The notes beneath the pieces are model-generated. The model saw only the letters and a list, made by a program, of their open reading frames with translations, searched no databases and was not told the origin of the DNA. A program made the position numbers and the translations under genes. Shown here one piece after another: positions 10,447 through 18,742 of a stretch of 64,000 bases of DNA. The stretch's first letter is position 1, and every line of letters starts with the position of its first letter. This stretch comes from Burkholderia catarinensis (GTDB lineage: Bacteria > Pseudomonadota > Gammaproteobacteria > Burkholderiales > Burkholderiaceae), in the NCBI RefSeq assembly GCF_001883705.2, contig NZ_MDEQ02000001.1:496001-560000 (forward strand), given 5' to 3'.

Positions 10447-11250
10447 ATGGGGATTAAAACGGCGCTTATCGATCGCAATGGTGACTTCATGGATTCATCG
10501 GTACCACGCCTGCTGGAAGTTGTCGATACCGACAAGGCAAGGTTGGACGCGATTCGTCCGCTTCCGTCGCATACGCTTGCGTCGTTACGCGAGAAGCTGA
10601 TGCTGGAGTGGACCTATCATTCGAACGCGATCGAAGGCAATACGCTGACCCTGCGTGAAACGAAGGTCGTGCTCGAAGGCATTACGGTCGGCGGGAAGTC
10701 GCTGCGCGAGCATTTCGAGGTCACGAATCATCGCGACGCGATTTTCTATGTCGAAGAAATCGTCGCCAGGCAGGAGACGCTCTCCGAATGGCAGATCCGG
10801 AATATTCACGGACTGATACTCAAAGGAATCGACGACGGCGAGGCCGGGCGTTATCGCCGGGAGAACGTCGTGATCGCCGGTGTAAGCACGATACCGCCCG
10901 ATTTTCTGCATTTGCCGGCCGAAATGGCCGCCCTCATCGAGTGGGATGCGCAGGCTGCGGCGATGCATCCCGTCGCGCGTGCCGCCGAATTGCATACGCG
11001 GTTCGTGAAGATCCATCCGTTTGTCGACGGAAACGGGTGGACGGGGCGGTTGCTGCTGAATTTCGAGTTGATGAAATCCGGCTACCCGCCTGCCGTCATT
11101 CGGAAGGAAGATCGACTGGCTTATTACGATGCGCTGGACGACGCATGTGTGACGGGCGACTACAGCGGCATTACGCGCCTGGTGGCCGAGTCCGTCCTGC
11201 GTGCGCTTGATGCTTACCTCCAGGTGCTGGGGCTGCGCACTCAGGGTTAG
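10447..11250 (+). CDS. Fic family protein with variant Fic motif, inside the selC cassette
   Basis: Protein of 267 residues. Fic enzymes transfer AMP or other phosphate-containing groups to target proteins. The autoinhibitory motif HSNAIEGN (about 58-65) is intact, so this is an N-terminally inhibited class. The active-site loop reads HPFVDGNGWTGR (190-201), with Trp198 where the family has Arg; one C-to-T change (CGG to TGG) would explain it. The catalytic His190 and Arg201 remain. Codons are somewhat AT-richer than those of the neighbours. The stop codon lies inside the downstream tRNA-Sec repeat. No good ribosome site supports either the ATG at 10447 or the later ATG at 10489. Activity may be reduced; no toxin or antitoxin partner is visible. 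Confidence 0.85.
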   Translation: MGIKTALIDRNGDFMDSSVPRLLEVVDTDKARLDAIRPLPSHTLASLREKLMLEWTYHSNAIEGNTLTLRETKVVLEGITVGGKSLREHFEVTNHRDAIFYVEEIVARQETLSEWQIRNIHGLILKGIDDGEAGRYRRENVVIAGVSTIPPDFLHLPAEMAALIEWDAQAAAMHPVARAAELHTRFVKIHPFVDGNGWTGRLLLNFELMKSGYPPAVIRKEDRLAYYDALDDACVTGDYSGITRLVAESVLRALDAYLQVLGLRTQG

Positions 11251-11275
11251 GTTCGACGCCGGCTGCCTTCCGCCA
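11238..11275 (+). repeat. Right copy of tRNA-Sec 3' end (attR-like)
   Basis: A partial copy of the tRNA-Sec T-arm, acceptor strand and CCA. The 26-base core 11250-11275 has one mismatch to the tRNA (G at 11258 for T at 10306). It includes the fic stop codon TAG at 11248-11250. No 5' half of a tRNA precedes it, so it is not a second tRNA gene. Confidence 0.75.
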
Positions 11276-11345
11276 AGGACATGGAAACCGGCGAATCGCC
11301 GCACGTTCCATCACGCTTCCGGCGTCAATACGGGCGCCATGAAAA

Positions 11346-11366
11346 AGGCCCGCTTTCCGCGGGCCT
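11346..11366 (-). terminator. Rho-independent terminator of the small lipoprotein gene
   Basis: The stem GGCCCGC (11347-11353) pairs with GCGGGCC (11359-11365) around TTTCC and extends by one A-T pair. On the minus strand it is followed by five T residues. It lies just after the stop codon at 11374. Confidence 0.75.
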
Positions 11367-11373
11367 CGTGCAA

Positions 11374-11535
11374 TCAGCAATTGCCTTTCTTCGCCTGTCC
11401 GGGCGGGCAGAATCCGTTCCCCGGCCCGCCCTGCGGTGCGACGACGACCGGTGCACCCGGGACGTATGCGACGCACCCGCCGAGCGCGCCGACCACGCTC
11501 GCCGCGGCGAGCAGTGCGATAACCCCTTTCTTCAC
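11374..11535 (-). CDS. Small lipoprotein, 53 residues
   Basis: Short minus-strand gene starting with GTG at 11535, with a GGGAGAACGAA ribosome site just upstream and a good terminator just downstream. The product begins MKKGVIALLAAASVVGALGGC, a lipoprotein signal with cysteine at residue 21. It continues with a proline/glycine/valine-rich segment and ends CPPGQAKKGNC. The mature protein would be about 33 residues on a lipid anchor. I recognise no functional family; similar short lipoproteins ending in CPPGQAKKGNC-type tails occur in Burkholderia. The start signal, lipobox and terminator together make it a real gene. Confidence 0.7.
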   Translation of the reverse strand: MKKGVIALLAAASVVGALGGCVAYVPGAPVVVAPQGGPGNGFCPPGQAKKGNC

Positions 11536-11555
11536 TTCGTTCTCCCGATATTGAG

Positions 11556-11577
11556 GAAAGGGCCGTGCGGCCCTTTC
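11556..11577 (-). terminator. Terminator of the DUF4382 gene
   Basis: GAAAGGGCC (11556-11564) pairs perfectly with GGCCCTTTC (11569-11577) around GTGC. It lies 18 bases past the stop of the minus-strand lipoprotein gene. Confidence 0.65.
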
Positions 11578-11595
11578 GATGATGCTGTCGACGCG

Positions 11596-12756
11596 TCAAA
11601 AACTGAAGTTGACGTTCGACTGGCTGGTCGTTGCGTTGACGTTCGTCGACTGCGTGGCGCCCGACGCTGCGTCCGCCTCGATCGTATATTGTGCCGCGGC
11701 GGCCGGCGACGCAGCCAGCGCGACCGGCAGCGAGCCCGAGTACGTACCGACGATCGGCGCGGCCGTGGGCACGTTGAGCGCATAGGCACCCGTATCCATG
11801 TTCGCGTTGATCGACGTGATCTCGTACGCATTTGCATCGATGGTCTGCAATGCACGCACGAGCGCGTCGGCGCTTGCCGTCACCGTGCCGCCGACCGTGC
11901 TTATCGTCGATGTCGGCAGCGTGATCGGCGCGTTCGATGCCGACACCGCCGTGGTCGTGTTCACCACGACCGGAACCGAGCGCACGATACCCGACGCGAA
12001 GCTGTTCTGGACGATCACGACGTCGTAGTTGCCTTGCGTCGAACTCTGGATCAGCGGCGACAGCACGAACTTCCCGGTGCTGTCGGCAACCGTGCCCCTG
12101 ACTACCTTGCCGCGCTGTTCCGCATACACGGTCGCGCCGGCTTCGGCCGATGCGACGTAGCCGGAGATCGCGCCGCTCACGACGGTCGGGATCGCGGTGA
12201 CGACCGGCTTCAGCGCATACGTGCCGTTGCCGCGCTGAACGATCGACTTGCACGCGTTGAAGTCGAGTACGAGGTCGACGAGCGTGTTCGGTTGCACCGT
12301 GAATGGCTGGATGATCTTGTAACCGCTTTGCGTCGCGCTCGGTGTCGCAAGCGCCTGTTCCGTGCCGCCCGTCGGGACGACCGAGTTCGCGAGGTTGTTG
12401 CCCTGGTTCTGCGCGAGAACGAGGCGGACCTGCTGATACTGGCCGGCCGGCAGCGCGGTCTGGCCGATATCGGCGAGCACGCCGTTGGTGAGCGACAGCA
12501 GATCGATTTTCAGCGGTGTCGCCAGCGTGATCGTCGACCAGCCGGCATCGTTATCGGAAGCATTCGCATTCGCGTTGACGCGAACCTGCGAGACGGTCAC
12601 GTAGACGTGGTCGAATCCGCATGAAGGCGCGTCGGTCATCGCGACATGCAGCGTGCCGGTCTGCACGCTGCCGCCATCGTCGCCGCCGCCGCAACCTGCC
12701 AGCGCAAACGGCACCATGGCCGCGCATAGGGCGGCCTTCCAGAAATTGTTGTTCAT
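11596..12756 (-). CDS. DUF4382 domain lipoprotein
   Basis: Protein of 386 residues. The start MNNNFWKAAL at 12756 is chosen over the longer frame because a GGGGGAGA ribosome site precedes it and a lipoprotein signal follows (VPFALAGC, cysteine about residue 22). After a GGGDDGG linker comes the DUF4382 domain (TLHVAMTDAPS...VYVTVSQVRV, then LLSLTNG...LPAGQYQQVRLVL), about residues 33-190. A carboxypeptidase-regulatory-like segment (GAISGYVASAEAGATVYAEQ) and a Ser/Thr/Ala-rich C-terminus follow. DUF4382 proteins are surface or periplasmic lipoproteins without an assigned role. It appears monocistronic. Confidence 0.85.
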   Translation of the reverse strand: MNNNFWKAALCAAMVPFALAGCGGGDDGGSVQTGTLHVAMTDAPSCGFDHVYVTVSQVRVNANANASDNDAGWSTITLATPLKIDLLSLTNGVLADIGQTALPAGQYQQVRLVLAQNQGNNLANSVVPTGGTEQALATPSATQSGYKIIQPFTVQPNTLVDLVLDFNACKSIVQRGNGTYALKPVVTAIPTVVSGAISGYVASAEAGATVYAEQRGKVVRGTVADSTGKFVLSPLIQSSTQGNYDVVIVQNSFASGIVRSVPVVVNTTTAVSASNAPITLPTSTISTVGGTVTASADALVRALQTIDANAYEITSINANMDTGAYALNVPTAAPIVGTYSGSLPVALAASPAAAAQYTIEADAASGATQSTNVNATTSQSNVNFSF

Positions 12757-13088
12757 TGTTTTGTCTCCCCCTCCGATGTGATTGCGGGTGCAACGAAGAA
12801 TAGCTTCGGGGAACGTCCACAGTATGGACAGCTTTGAAACGAACCGTAAGTTCTGCGTCGGAGCGTAAGTACAGTCGCTTGTCGATCGGCATTCGCGACG
12901 CAAGGGCAGGCAATGCAGCTCGCAGCGAATGAATATCCGGGTCGATCGGCAGCGTAGGAAGCGCCGGAGCACGGAGCGATCGGCAAAAACTTGATCGGTA
13001 AAAGCACCAAATCTGCGCCGATTATTTTCCCGCTATAGTCGAAGAACGGGCGGTAGAGGCGGCGCCATGCGCCGACACCGTTCAGGCA
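12757..13088. other. Intergenic region between divergent genes
   Basis: 332 bases without a supported gene. It must hold the promoter of the DUF4382 gene and perhaps that of the small membrane protein. A TATAGT at 13034-13039 is a possible -10 on the plus strand, with no matching -35. A weak dyad, GTCCA and TGGAC, occurs near 12818-12832. Nothing else was recognised. Confidence 0.4.
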
Positions 13089-13340
13089 ATGACTGTAGAC
13101 GGGTGCTGTATGAAAAACACAAACGAAAAGACCACCGGACCGGTGTGGGGTGTGGCGGCAGGCGTGCTCCTGGCTGCCGCAGGGCTGAGCCTCGGCATCT
13201 TCCCGCAGGCGCTGCACGGCGGGGGAACCGCAAACGACTTCATGGCATCCGGCGTCGCGATGCTGGGAATCTTCCTCGCCGTCTATTCCGCGCACGAATT
13301 GCGAAGAAAGCGCCTGCACTCAGCGCCGGCGCGCCGCTGA
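13089..13340 (+). CDS. Small two-helix membrane protein, unknown function
   Basis: 83 residues from 13089, or 76 from the ATG at 13110; the start is undecided because neither has a strong ribosome site. Two hydrophobic segments, GVAAGVLLAAAGLSLGIF and FMASGVAMLGIFLAVYSA, are joined by a short loop with HGGG, and the C-terminus is basic (ELRRKRLHSAPARR). No family was recognised. Its 3' end overlaps the end of a hypothetical minus-strand gene, so one of the two may be mis-called. Confidence 0.55.
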   Translation: MTVDGCCMKNTNEKTTGPVWGVAAGVLLAAAGLSLGIFPQALHGGGTANDFMASGVAMLGIFLAVYSAHELRRKRLHSAPARR

Positions 13341-13720
13341 TCCGCGAAGAACGTTTTGGGCCGACCGACGGCTCGGGAATGCGTCCGCCCGTCGGCGGAG
13401 CCCGAATCGACCAACCGATCGTCGACGATGATTTCGCCGGCCGCCCGGCCTGCGCGCAACGCATTGATGCTGTCGCCGGACAGGTGGCCGTCATCGTTGC
13501 CAAGCCGGACCGGCGCCAGCCGACGCGGTCCGATGCCGGCCGCGCGACCCTGCACGACCGCGACGAACCCGAACGGCAGCGCATCGGACGGCGCGTGGTC
13601 GGGCGGTTCGTCGAGCCGGAATTCGCAGCGGACGTCGATGGTGTATCCGTGGCAGGTGTACGTACTGTGCATCTGCAGCTCGCTCGGAAGGGAACGCGAC
13701 GACGGACCGTGGGCGCTCAT
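13283..13720 (-). CDS. Hypothetical protein
   Basis: Up to 145 residues from an ATG at 13720; a second ATG gives a start at MHSTYTCHGYTIDVRC. The middle (YTIDVRCEFRLDEPPDHAPS, then ALPFGFVAVVQG) looks like real globular protein, with a periodic hydrophobic pattern, and GEIIVDDRLVDSG follows. The last 40 residues are arginine-rich and low in complexity and overlap the preceding plus-strand gene by 58 bases. No family was recognised. The weak ribosome site and the overlap keep confidence moderate. Confidence 0.5.
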   Translation of the reverse strand: MSAHGPSSRSLPSELQMHSTYTCHGYTIDVRCEFRLDEPPDHAPSDALPFGFVAVVQGRAAGIGPRRLAPVRLGNDDGHLSGDSINALRAGRAAGEIIVDDRLVDSGSADGRTHSRAVGRPKTFFADQRRAGAECRRFLRNSCAE

Positions 13721-13748
13721 GTCGGCTCGTGCGAGCCGGTGGGGGCGT

Positions 13749-14174
13749 CTACGCGTTGCGGATTTCGTGGTTGTAGACGAGATCGACGATTCGTTTCGTC
13801 GGGATGCTTGCGCGCAGTGCATCGACGCCGTCGATCGGAAACCACTTGCATTTCGCGATCTCGTTGTTCGCTTGCGGCATCTGGTCCGGGCCGACTTCCG
13901 CGAAGAACACGTGATGGACCTTCGCGAGCCCGGTGAACTGCATCGAGTAAACGAGATACTGGCCGGTCAAGCCGGTTTCTTCGCACAACTCGCGATGTGC
14001 GGCTTCGAGCGGTGTTTCCGCGCGCTTGATCGTGCCGCCGGGAAGGGCCCAGCGCGATGCCGCGCGGGCGACGAGCAGTACTTGCTCATCGCGATAGCAG
14101 ACGACGGTCGCGCGTTCCTTGATCGGGACGGCGCTTGTTTCCGGGGAGAGCGTGGACGCGGGGGCTTGAGGCAT
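13749..14174 (-). CDS. Nudix hydrolase
   Basis: 141 residues with one Nudix domain. The Nudix box is complete: GGTIKRAE, TPLEAAH, then RELCEETGL (about residues 46-69). Its glutamates bind the divalent metal used to hydrolyse a nucleoside-diphosphate-linked substrate. The rest of the fold is visible (ATVVCYRDEQVLLVARA; KCKWFPIDGV). The substrate cannot be predicted from the box. It stands alone with no clear operon partner. Confidence 0.88.
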   Translation of the reverse strand: MPQAPASTLSPETSAVPIKERATVVCYRDEQVLLVARAASRWALPGGTIKRAETPLEAAHRELCEETGLTGQYLVYSMQFTGLAKVHHVFFAEVGPDQMPQANNEIAKCKWFPIDGVDALRASIPTKRIVDLVYNHEIRNA

Positions 14175-14395
14175 GCGGCAATTCTAACCAGCGCGGATCG
14201 ATCGGCCAAGCCGGCTTGACCGGGTTTGACGATCGATCGTCATCGGCGCGCGGGCGACGACCCGGTGGCACGTCGAAAGCGCGAGGCGGGGCGCCGATCG
14301 CGCTGCCTGAACCCATGCCCGATGCCGTTGGGATGACGAACGATGCGGCCCGTCAGGCGCACCGTGTCGTCATGCGGTTCGCACCGCTATTTTCT

Positions 14396-15784
14396 TTACT
14401 TCTTTTCCGGCAGGAACCAGTTCATCACGAGCGCGCAGATGCCGCCCGTTGCAACACCCGATTCCAGCACGTTCTTCAGCGCGTGCGGCAGGCTGTTCAG
14501 AATGTCCGGCACCTGCGACACGCCGAGGCCGAGCGCCAGCGACACCGCGATGATCAGCAGCGCGCGGCGGTCGAGCTGGACGCCCGCGAGGATGTTGATG
14601 CCCGATGCAGCCACCGCGCCGAACATCACCATCGCCGCGCCGCCGAGCACGGGCTCCGGCACGGCCTGCAGCACGCCGGCGACGACCGGGAACAGGCCGA
14701 GCACCACCAGCATCCCCGCGATCCAGATGCCGACGTGGCGGCTCGCGACGCCGGTGATCTGGATCACGCCGTTGTTCTGCGCGAACACGGAGCTCGGGAA
14801 CGTGTTGAACACGCCGGCCAGCAGCGAGTTCGCGCCATTGACGAGCACGCCGCCCTTGATCCGTTGCATCCACACCGGCCCTTCGACCGGCTCGTTCGAG
14901 ATCTTGCTGGTGGCCGTGACGTCGCCGATCGCTTCGAGCGACGTGACGAGGTAGATGATCAGCATCGGCACGAACAGCGACCACGAGAAGCCGACGCCGA
15001 AGTGCAGCGGCGTCGGGACCTGGAACAGCGCGGCCTGGTGCATGCCGGTGAAGTCGAGGCGGCCGAGGAACGCGGCCGCGAGATAGCCGATCACGAGCGC
15101 GATGACGAGCGCGGTGCTGCGCACCCAGACGATCGGCACGCGGTTCAGCAGGATGATCGTGCCGAGCACGAGGCCCGACAGCGTCAGGTTCTCCGCGCTG
15201 GCGAACGTGCCCTTGGCCATCGCGCCATAGCCGCCGCCCATGCTGATGAGGCCGACCTTGATCAGCGTGAGGCCGATCAGCAGCACGACGATGCCGGTGA
15301 CGAGCGGCGTGATCAGGCGCTTCACGAACGGCAGGATGCGCGACACGCTCATCTCGACGAACGACCCGGCAATCACGACGCCGAAGATCGCGGCCATCAC
15401 TGTCTCGACCGGCGTGCCTTGCTTGACCATCAGGCTGCCGCCGGCGATCAGCGGGCCGACGAAGTTGAAGCTGGTGCCCTGGACGATCAGCAGGCCGGCG
15501 CCCAGCGGGCCGAAGCGCTTGCACTGCACGAAGGTGGCGATGCCGGAAATCACCAGCGACATCGACACGATAAGGGTCGTATCGCGGCTGGACACGCCGA
15601 GCGCCTGGCAGATCAGCAGGCCGGGCGTGACGATCGGCACGATGATCGCCAGCAGGTGCTGCAGCGCGGCGACGAAGGCGATCATCGGCGCCGGCCGGTC
15701 GTTCGGGCCGTAGACGAGGTCGCGGGCCGATTCTGCGGCTTCGTCGCCGTGGGCGGCGGGTTGGGCGGAGGAGGCGGGTTGCAT
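14396..15784 (-). CDS. NCS2 family xanthine/uric acid permease
   Basis: Nucleobase-cation symporter of 462 residues from the ATG at 15784; a TTG at 15802 would add six. About 12-14 hydrophobic segments are visible. The NCS2 signature appears as QNNGVIQITG at about residue 336, in the form found in E. coli XanP/XanQ and uric acid permeases (QNNGVIQLTG). The helix 1 motif (ALQHLLAIIVPIVTPGLLI) and CKRFGPLGAGLLIVQGTSF are also typical. Purine specificity is well supported; choosing xanthine or urate is not possible without experiments. Confidence 0.88.
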   Translation of the reverse strand: MQPASSAQPAAHGDEAAESARDLVYGPNDRPAPMIAFVAALQHLLAIIVPIVTPGLLICQALGVSSRDTTLIVSMSLVISGIATFVQCKRFGPLGAGLLIVQGTSFNFVGPLIAGGSLMVKQGTPVETVMAAIFGVVIAGSFVEMSVSRILPFVKRLITPLVTGIVVLLIGLTLIKVGLISMGGGYGAMAKGTFASAENLTLSGLVLGTIILLNRVPIVWVRSTALVIALVIGYLAAAFLGRLDFTGMHQAALFQVPTPLHFGVGFSWSLFVPMLIIYLVTSLEAIGDVTATSKISNEPVEGPVWMQRIKGGVLVNGANSLLAGVFNTFPSSVFAQNNGVIQITGVASRHVGIWIAGMLVVLGLFPVVAGVLQAVPEPVLGGAAMVMFGAVAASGINILAGVQLDRRALLIIAVSLALGLGVSQVPDILNSLPHALKNVLESGVATGGICALVMNWFLPEKK

Positions 15785-15932
15785 GGCGAGCGGGCCGGAC
15801 AAGGTGGAAAGTGCGGCATTTTAGCCGAAGGGCCCGCCGCCGCCGGGGCGCGCTGCAATAGCCGGGATTCGGCGGATCGGGGAAGTGGCGGCGGATCCGC
15901 GCACGGGTGGCCGTGACCGCGGCGCCTGCCGG

Positions 15933-16880
15933 TCAGCGGGCCTGCGTCGACGCGAGCGCGGTCGTGGTGGTGGTCGCACCGAACCCGGGCAGCCCGGGAA
16001 GCCGCTGCGCCATGAATTGCAGGAAAGTGCGGGTCCTGAGCGGCAGGTACCGGCGCGACGCATACACGAGGTGCAGCGCATGGGGCGGCACCATGTCCCA
16101 CTTCGGCAGCAAGCGGACGAGCTGCCCGCTGTCGATCAGATCCTGAACGAGCCAGGCCGGCCCGCTGCCCACCGCGTTCCCGGCCAGGAAGCATTCCCGC
16201 AGCGCCATCGAGCTGTTCACGCGATACCGGCCGTGTACCGGAACCGCGACCTTCTCGTCGCCACGCGCAAATTCCAGTTCGCTTCCGATGATGTCCGAGC
16301 GCGCGTATCCGACATACTCGTGCTTCGCCAGGTCTTCCGGCCGGCGGATCCTCGGGGCCTGCGATACGTAACCCGGCGTGGCCACCAGCAGGCGCGGCGA
16401 CGACGCGATGTGTCGCGCGACGACATCCGGCGGCAGCATGTGGCCGAGGCGAATGGCGACATCGACGCCTTCCTCGACCAGATCGATCACGCGATCGGTC
16501 AATTGAAGCTCGACCTCGATCTCCGGCCACGCGGCGAGGAACTCGAGCACGAGCGCATTCAGCCTCAGTTCGCCCAGCCCCAGCGGCGCGTTGACGACCA
16601 GCTTGCCGACCGGTCGCAGCGTTTGCCCGCGCACCTCGGCCACTGCGCTCTCGTATTCGTCGAGCACGCGCTTGCAGCGGTCGTAGAACCGGCGCCCTTC
16701 GTCGGTCGGCGCGAGGCTCGTGGTCGAACGTTCGAGCAGGCGAACGCCCAGTTCCTGTTCGAACGCGGCGACGATCTTGCTGATCGTCGGCTGGCCGGTG
16801 CCTTCCTCGCGCGCAACCGCCGAAAAATTGCCCAGCTCGATGGCGCGGACGAACACGCGCATGGATCGCAGCGAATCCAT
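15933..16880 (-). CDS. LysR family transcriptional regulator
   Basis: 315 residues. The N-terminal winged helix-turn-helix (MDSLRSMRVFVRAIELGNFS, then QPTISKIVAAFEQELGVRLLERS) is followed by a periplasmic-binding-like effector domain from about residue 90. It belongs to the CrgA/DsdC-like LysR subgroup common in Burkholderia. It is divergent from the SDR gene at 16984, with 103 bases between the starts, and probably controls it. The effector is unknown. Confidence 0.9.
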   Translation of the reverse strand: MDSLRSMRVFVRAIELGNFSAVAREEGTGQPTISKIVAAFEQELGVRLLERSTTSLAPTDEGRRFYDRCKRVLDEYESAVAEVRGQTLRPVGKLVVNAPLGLGELRLNALVLEFLAAWPEIEVELQLTDRVIDLVEEGVDVAIRLGHMLPPDVVARHIASSPRLLVATPGYVSQAPRIRRPEDLAKHEYVGYARSDIIGSELEFARGDEKVAVPVHGRYRVNSSMALRECFLAGNAVGSGPAWLVQDLIDSGQLVRLLPKWDMVPPHALHLVYASRRYLPLRTRTFLQFMAQRLPGLPGFGATTTTTALASTQAR

Positions 16881-16983
16881 CTTATTCCTTTATGGCATGA
16901 ACCCTATTCAAGTCTCCCACGTTCCAGCGCGATAGAGAATGACCTAACGTTCGTGAACCTTCAATCCCTGATGAGGAGTCGAC

Positions 16984-17721
16984 ATGAACGAGGCAAGGCA
17001 ATCTTCGGCACTGGACGGCGCACACGTTGTGATATTCGGCGCGAGCTCCGGAATCGGCCTCGCGGCCGCGGCGGCCGTGAAGGCGAAAGGCGCCGACGTC
17101 ACGCTGGTCGGCCGGACCCGGGCGAAGCTCGAGTCGGCCGCGCAAGCGATCGGCGGCGCGCGCGTCGCGGTGGCCGACATCGCGGACCGGCACGCGGTGC
17201 AGACCGTATTCGACACGATGACGCGCGTCGATCACCTGGTCGTGACGGCCGGCCGGTTCATTGCCGGCAAGCTGAACGAGACCGATCCCGATCATCTGCT
17301 CGGCGCGCTGCAGGAGCGTATCGCCGGGCCGGTGTACGCGATCCGGGCCGCGTTGCCGCTGATGCCCGCGACCGGCTCGATCGTGCTGACCGGCGGGCAG
17401 CTGTCGGATCGTCCGGCCGCGCAGGGCACGTCCGTCATTGCCGCCGCCGTGCGCGGCGTCGAGGCGCTGGCGCAGTCGCTCGCGCTGGAACTGAAGCCGA
17501 TTCGCGTCAACGTCGTCGCGCCCGGCTTCGTCGAAACGCCGCTGTACGACGCGTTCGGCCCCGAAGCGCGCGACGCGATCCTCGCGGGCGCCGCAGCGGC
17601 GCTGCCCGGCGGCCGGGTGGGCCGTGCCGACGAAGTCGGGGAAGCGATCGCGTTCCTGCTGGGCAACGGCTTCATGAACGCCGAAATCCTGCATATCGAC
17701 GGCGGCGGCCGGCTGGTCTGA
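16984..17721 (+). CDS. SDR family protein lacking the YxxxK catalytic pair
   Basis: 245 residues with a Rossmann fold. The nucleotide site GASSGIG (about 20-26), an R in the NADP-type position (VGRTRAKL) and the NVVAPGFVETPL strand near residue 177 identify a short-chain dehydrogenase. In the segment GTSVIAAAVRGVEALAQSLA, where YxxxK should sit, both the Tyr and the Lys are absent. It may be a divergent dehydrogenase using other residues, or a non-catalytic NAD(P)-binding protein. An AGGAG ribosome site precedes the ATG. It is divergent from the LysR gene. Confidence 0.85.
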   Translation: MNEARQSSALDGAHVVIFGASSGIGLAAAAAVKAKGADVTLVGRTRAKLESAAQAIGGARVAVADIADRHAVQTVFDTMTRVDHLVVTAGRFIAGKLNETDPDHLLGALQERIAGPVYAIRAALPLMPATGSIVLTGGQLSDRPAAQGTSVIAAAVRGVEALAQSLALELKPIRVNVVAPGFVETPLYDAFGPEARDAILAGAAAALPGGRVGRADEVGEAIAFLLGNGFMNAEILHIDGGGRLV

Positions 17722-17764
17722 GCCGGGCGCGTGGCGCGGGCCGGCTTCGGCCGCCCGTGCGGCG

Positions 17765-18742
17765 TCAGCCGGCCGCGCGCGTTCCCGCGCCGCGCGCCGG
17801 TGCGCGCGGCGCGCGGGAATCCGGATACGCGCGCTGGCAGACGGCAATGACCGCATCGCGCAGGCGGCGATGCACGGGGTCGCCGTGCATGCGCGGATGC
17901 CACAGCGCGCAGACGAGGATCGCGGGCAGGCGGACCGGGATCTCGAAGCTGCGCAGCCCGAGGGCCTCCGCGAGCCCCGGCGAGAACGCGTTGCCGAGGC
18001 TCGAGCGCGGCACCAGCGCGATCAGGTCGGTGCTGGCCGCGACGCGCATCGCATCCGGATAGCCCGGCACGACGACGCGCACGGTCTGGCCCGAGCCGGG
18101 CCCGTCGGTCGAATCGTCGGCCGGCCCGCTGAAATCGCCGAGCTGCGACGCGATGACGTGACGGCAGGCTGCATAGCGCGCGGGCGTGATCCGGGCCGAC
18201 GCGAACAGCGGGTGCCCGGCGCGCGCCACCGCGACGTGCCAGTCGTGAAACAGCGTGCGCGTGTGCAACTCGGGCGCATCGTCGCCGCGCTTGCCGATTT
18301 CCAGGTCGACCGTGCCGTCGCGCAGCGCTTGCGGATCGCGGTCGGGCTTGGGGACGAAGCGGATGCGCACGTGCGGCGCGACTTCACCGAGCGCGGCGAC
18401 CACCTGGCCGGACAGCATTTCCATGAACGATGCGGCCGCACGAATGGTGAACGTGGACGCGAGCGTCGTCATGTCGACGTCGGACGTCGCCGGCCGGAGC
18501 ACGGCGCGCGCGTCGCTCGCGATCGCATGCACGCGGTCGCGCAATGCGGCTGCGTGCGGCGTCGGCACGAGCTTGCGGCCGGCGCGCACGAGCAGCTGAT
18601 CGCCGGTGGAAATCCGCAGTCGCGCGAGCGTGCGGCTCATCGCGGACGTGCTCAGGCCAAGCCGGCGCGCGGCGCCGGTCACGCTGCCTTCCGACAGCAG
18701 CGCGTCGAGCGCGGTGACGAGGTTCAGGTCGATGTCTTCCAT
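17765..18742 (-). CDS. LysR family transcriptional regulator
   Basis: 325 residues from the ATG at 18742 (MEDIDLNLVTALDALLSEGS), the typical LysR start; an in-frame ATG at 18775 is possible. The helix-turn-helix is VTGAARRLGLSTSAMSRTLARLR, of the NodD/NahR-like subgroup that starts with D-LNLL. The effector domain follows, and the C-terminus ends in an Ala/Arg/Pro-rich tail. It is divergent from the SDR gene at 18876, which it likely controls. Confidence 0.88.
   Translation of the reverse strand: MEDIDLNLVTALDALLSEGSVTGAARRLGLSTSAMSRTLARLRISTGDQLLVRAGRKLVPTPHAAALRDRVHAIASDARAVLRPATSDVDMTTLASTFTIRAAASFMEMLSGQVVAALGEVAPHVRIRFVPKPDRDPQALRDGTVDLEIGKRGDDAPELHTRTLFHDWHVAVARAGHPLFASARITPARYAACRHVIASQLGDFSGPADDSTDGPGSGQTVRVVVPGYPDAMRVAASTDLIALVPRSSLGNAFSPGLAEALGLRSFEIPVRLPAILVCALWHPRMHGDPVHRRLRDAVIAVCQRAYPDSRAPRAPARGAGTRAAG

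Noticed and set aside
11250..11275. A second tRNA-Sec gene
   Set aside because: Only the 3' end is repeated; there is no anticodon arm or 5' acceptor strand upstream, so it is an att-like duplicate.
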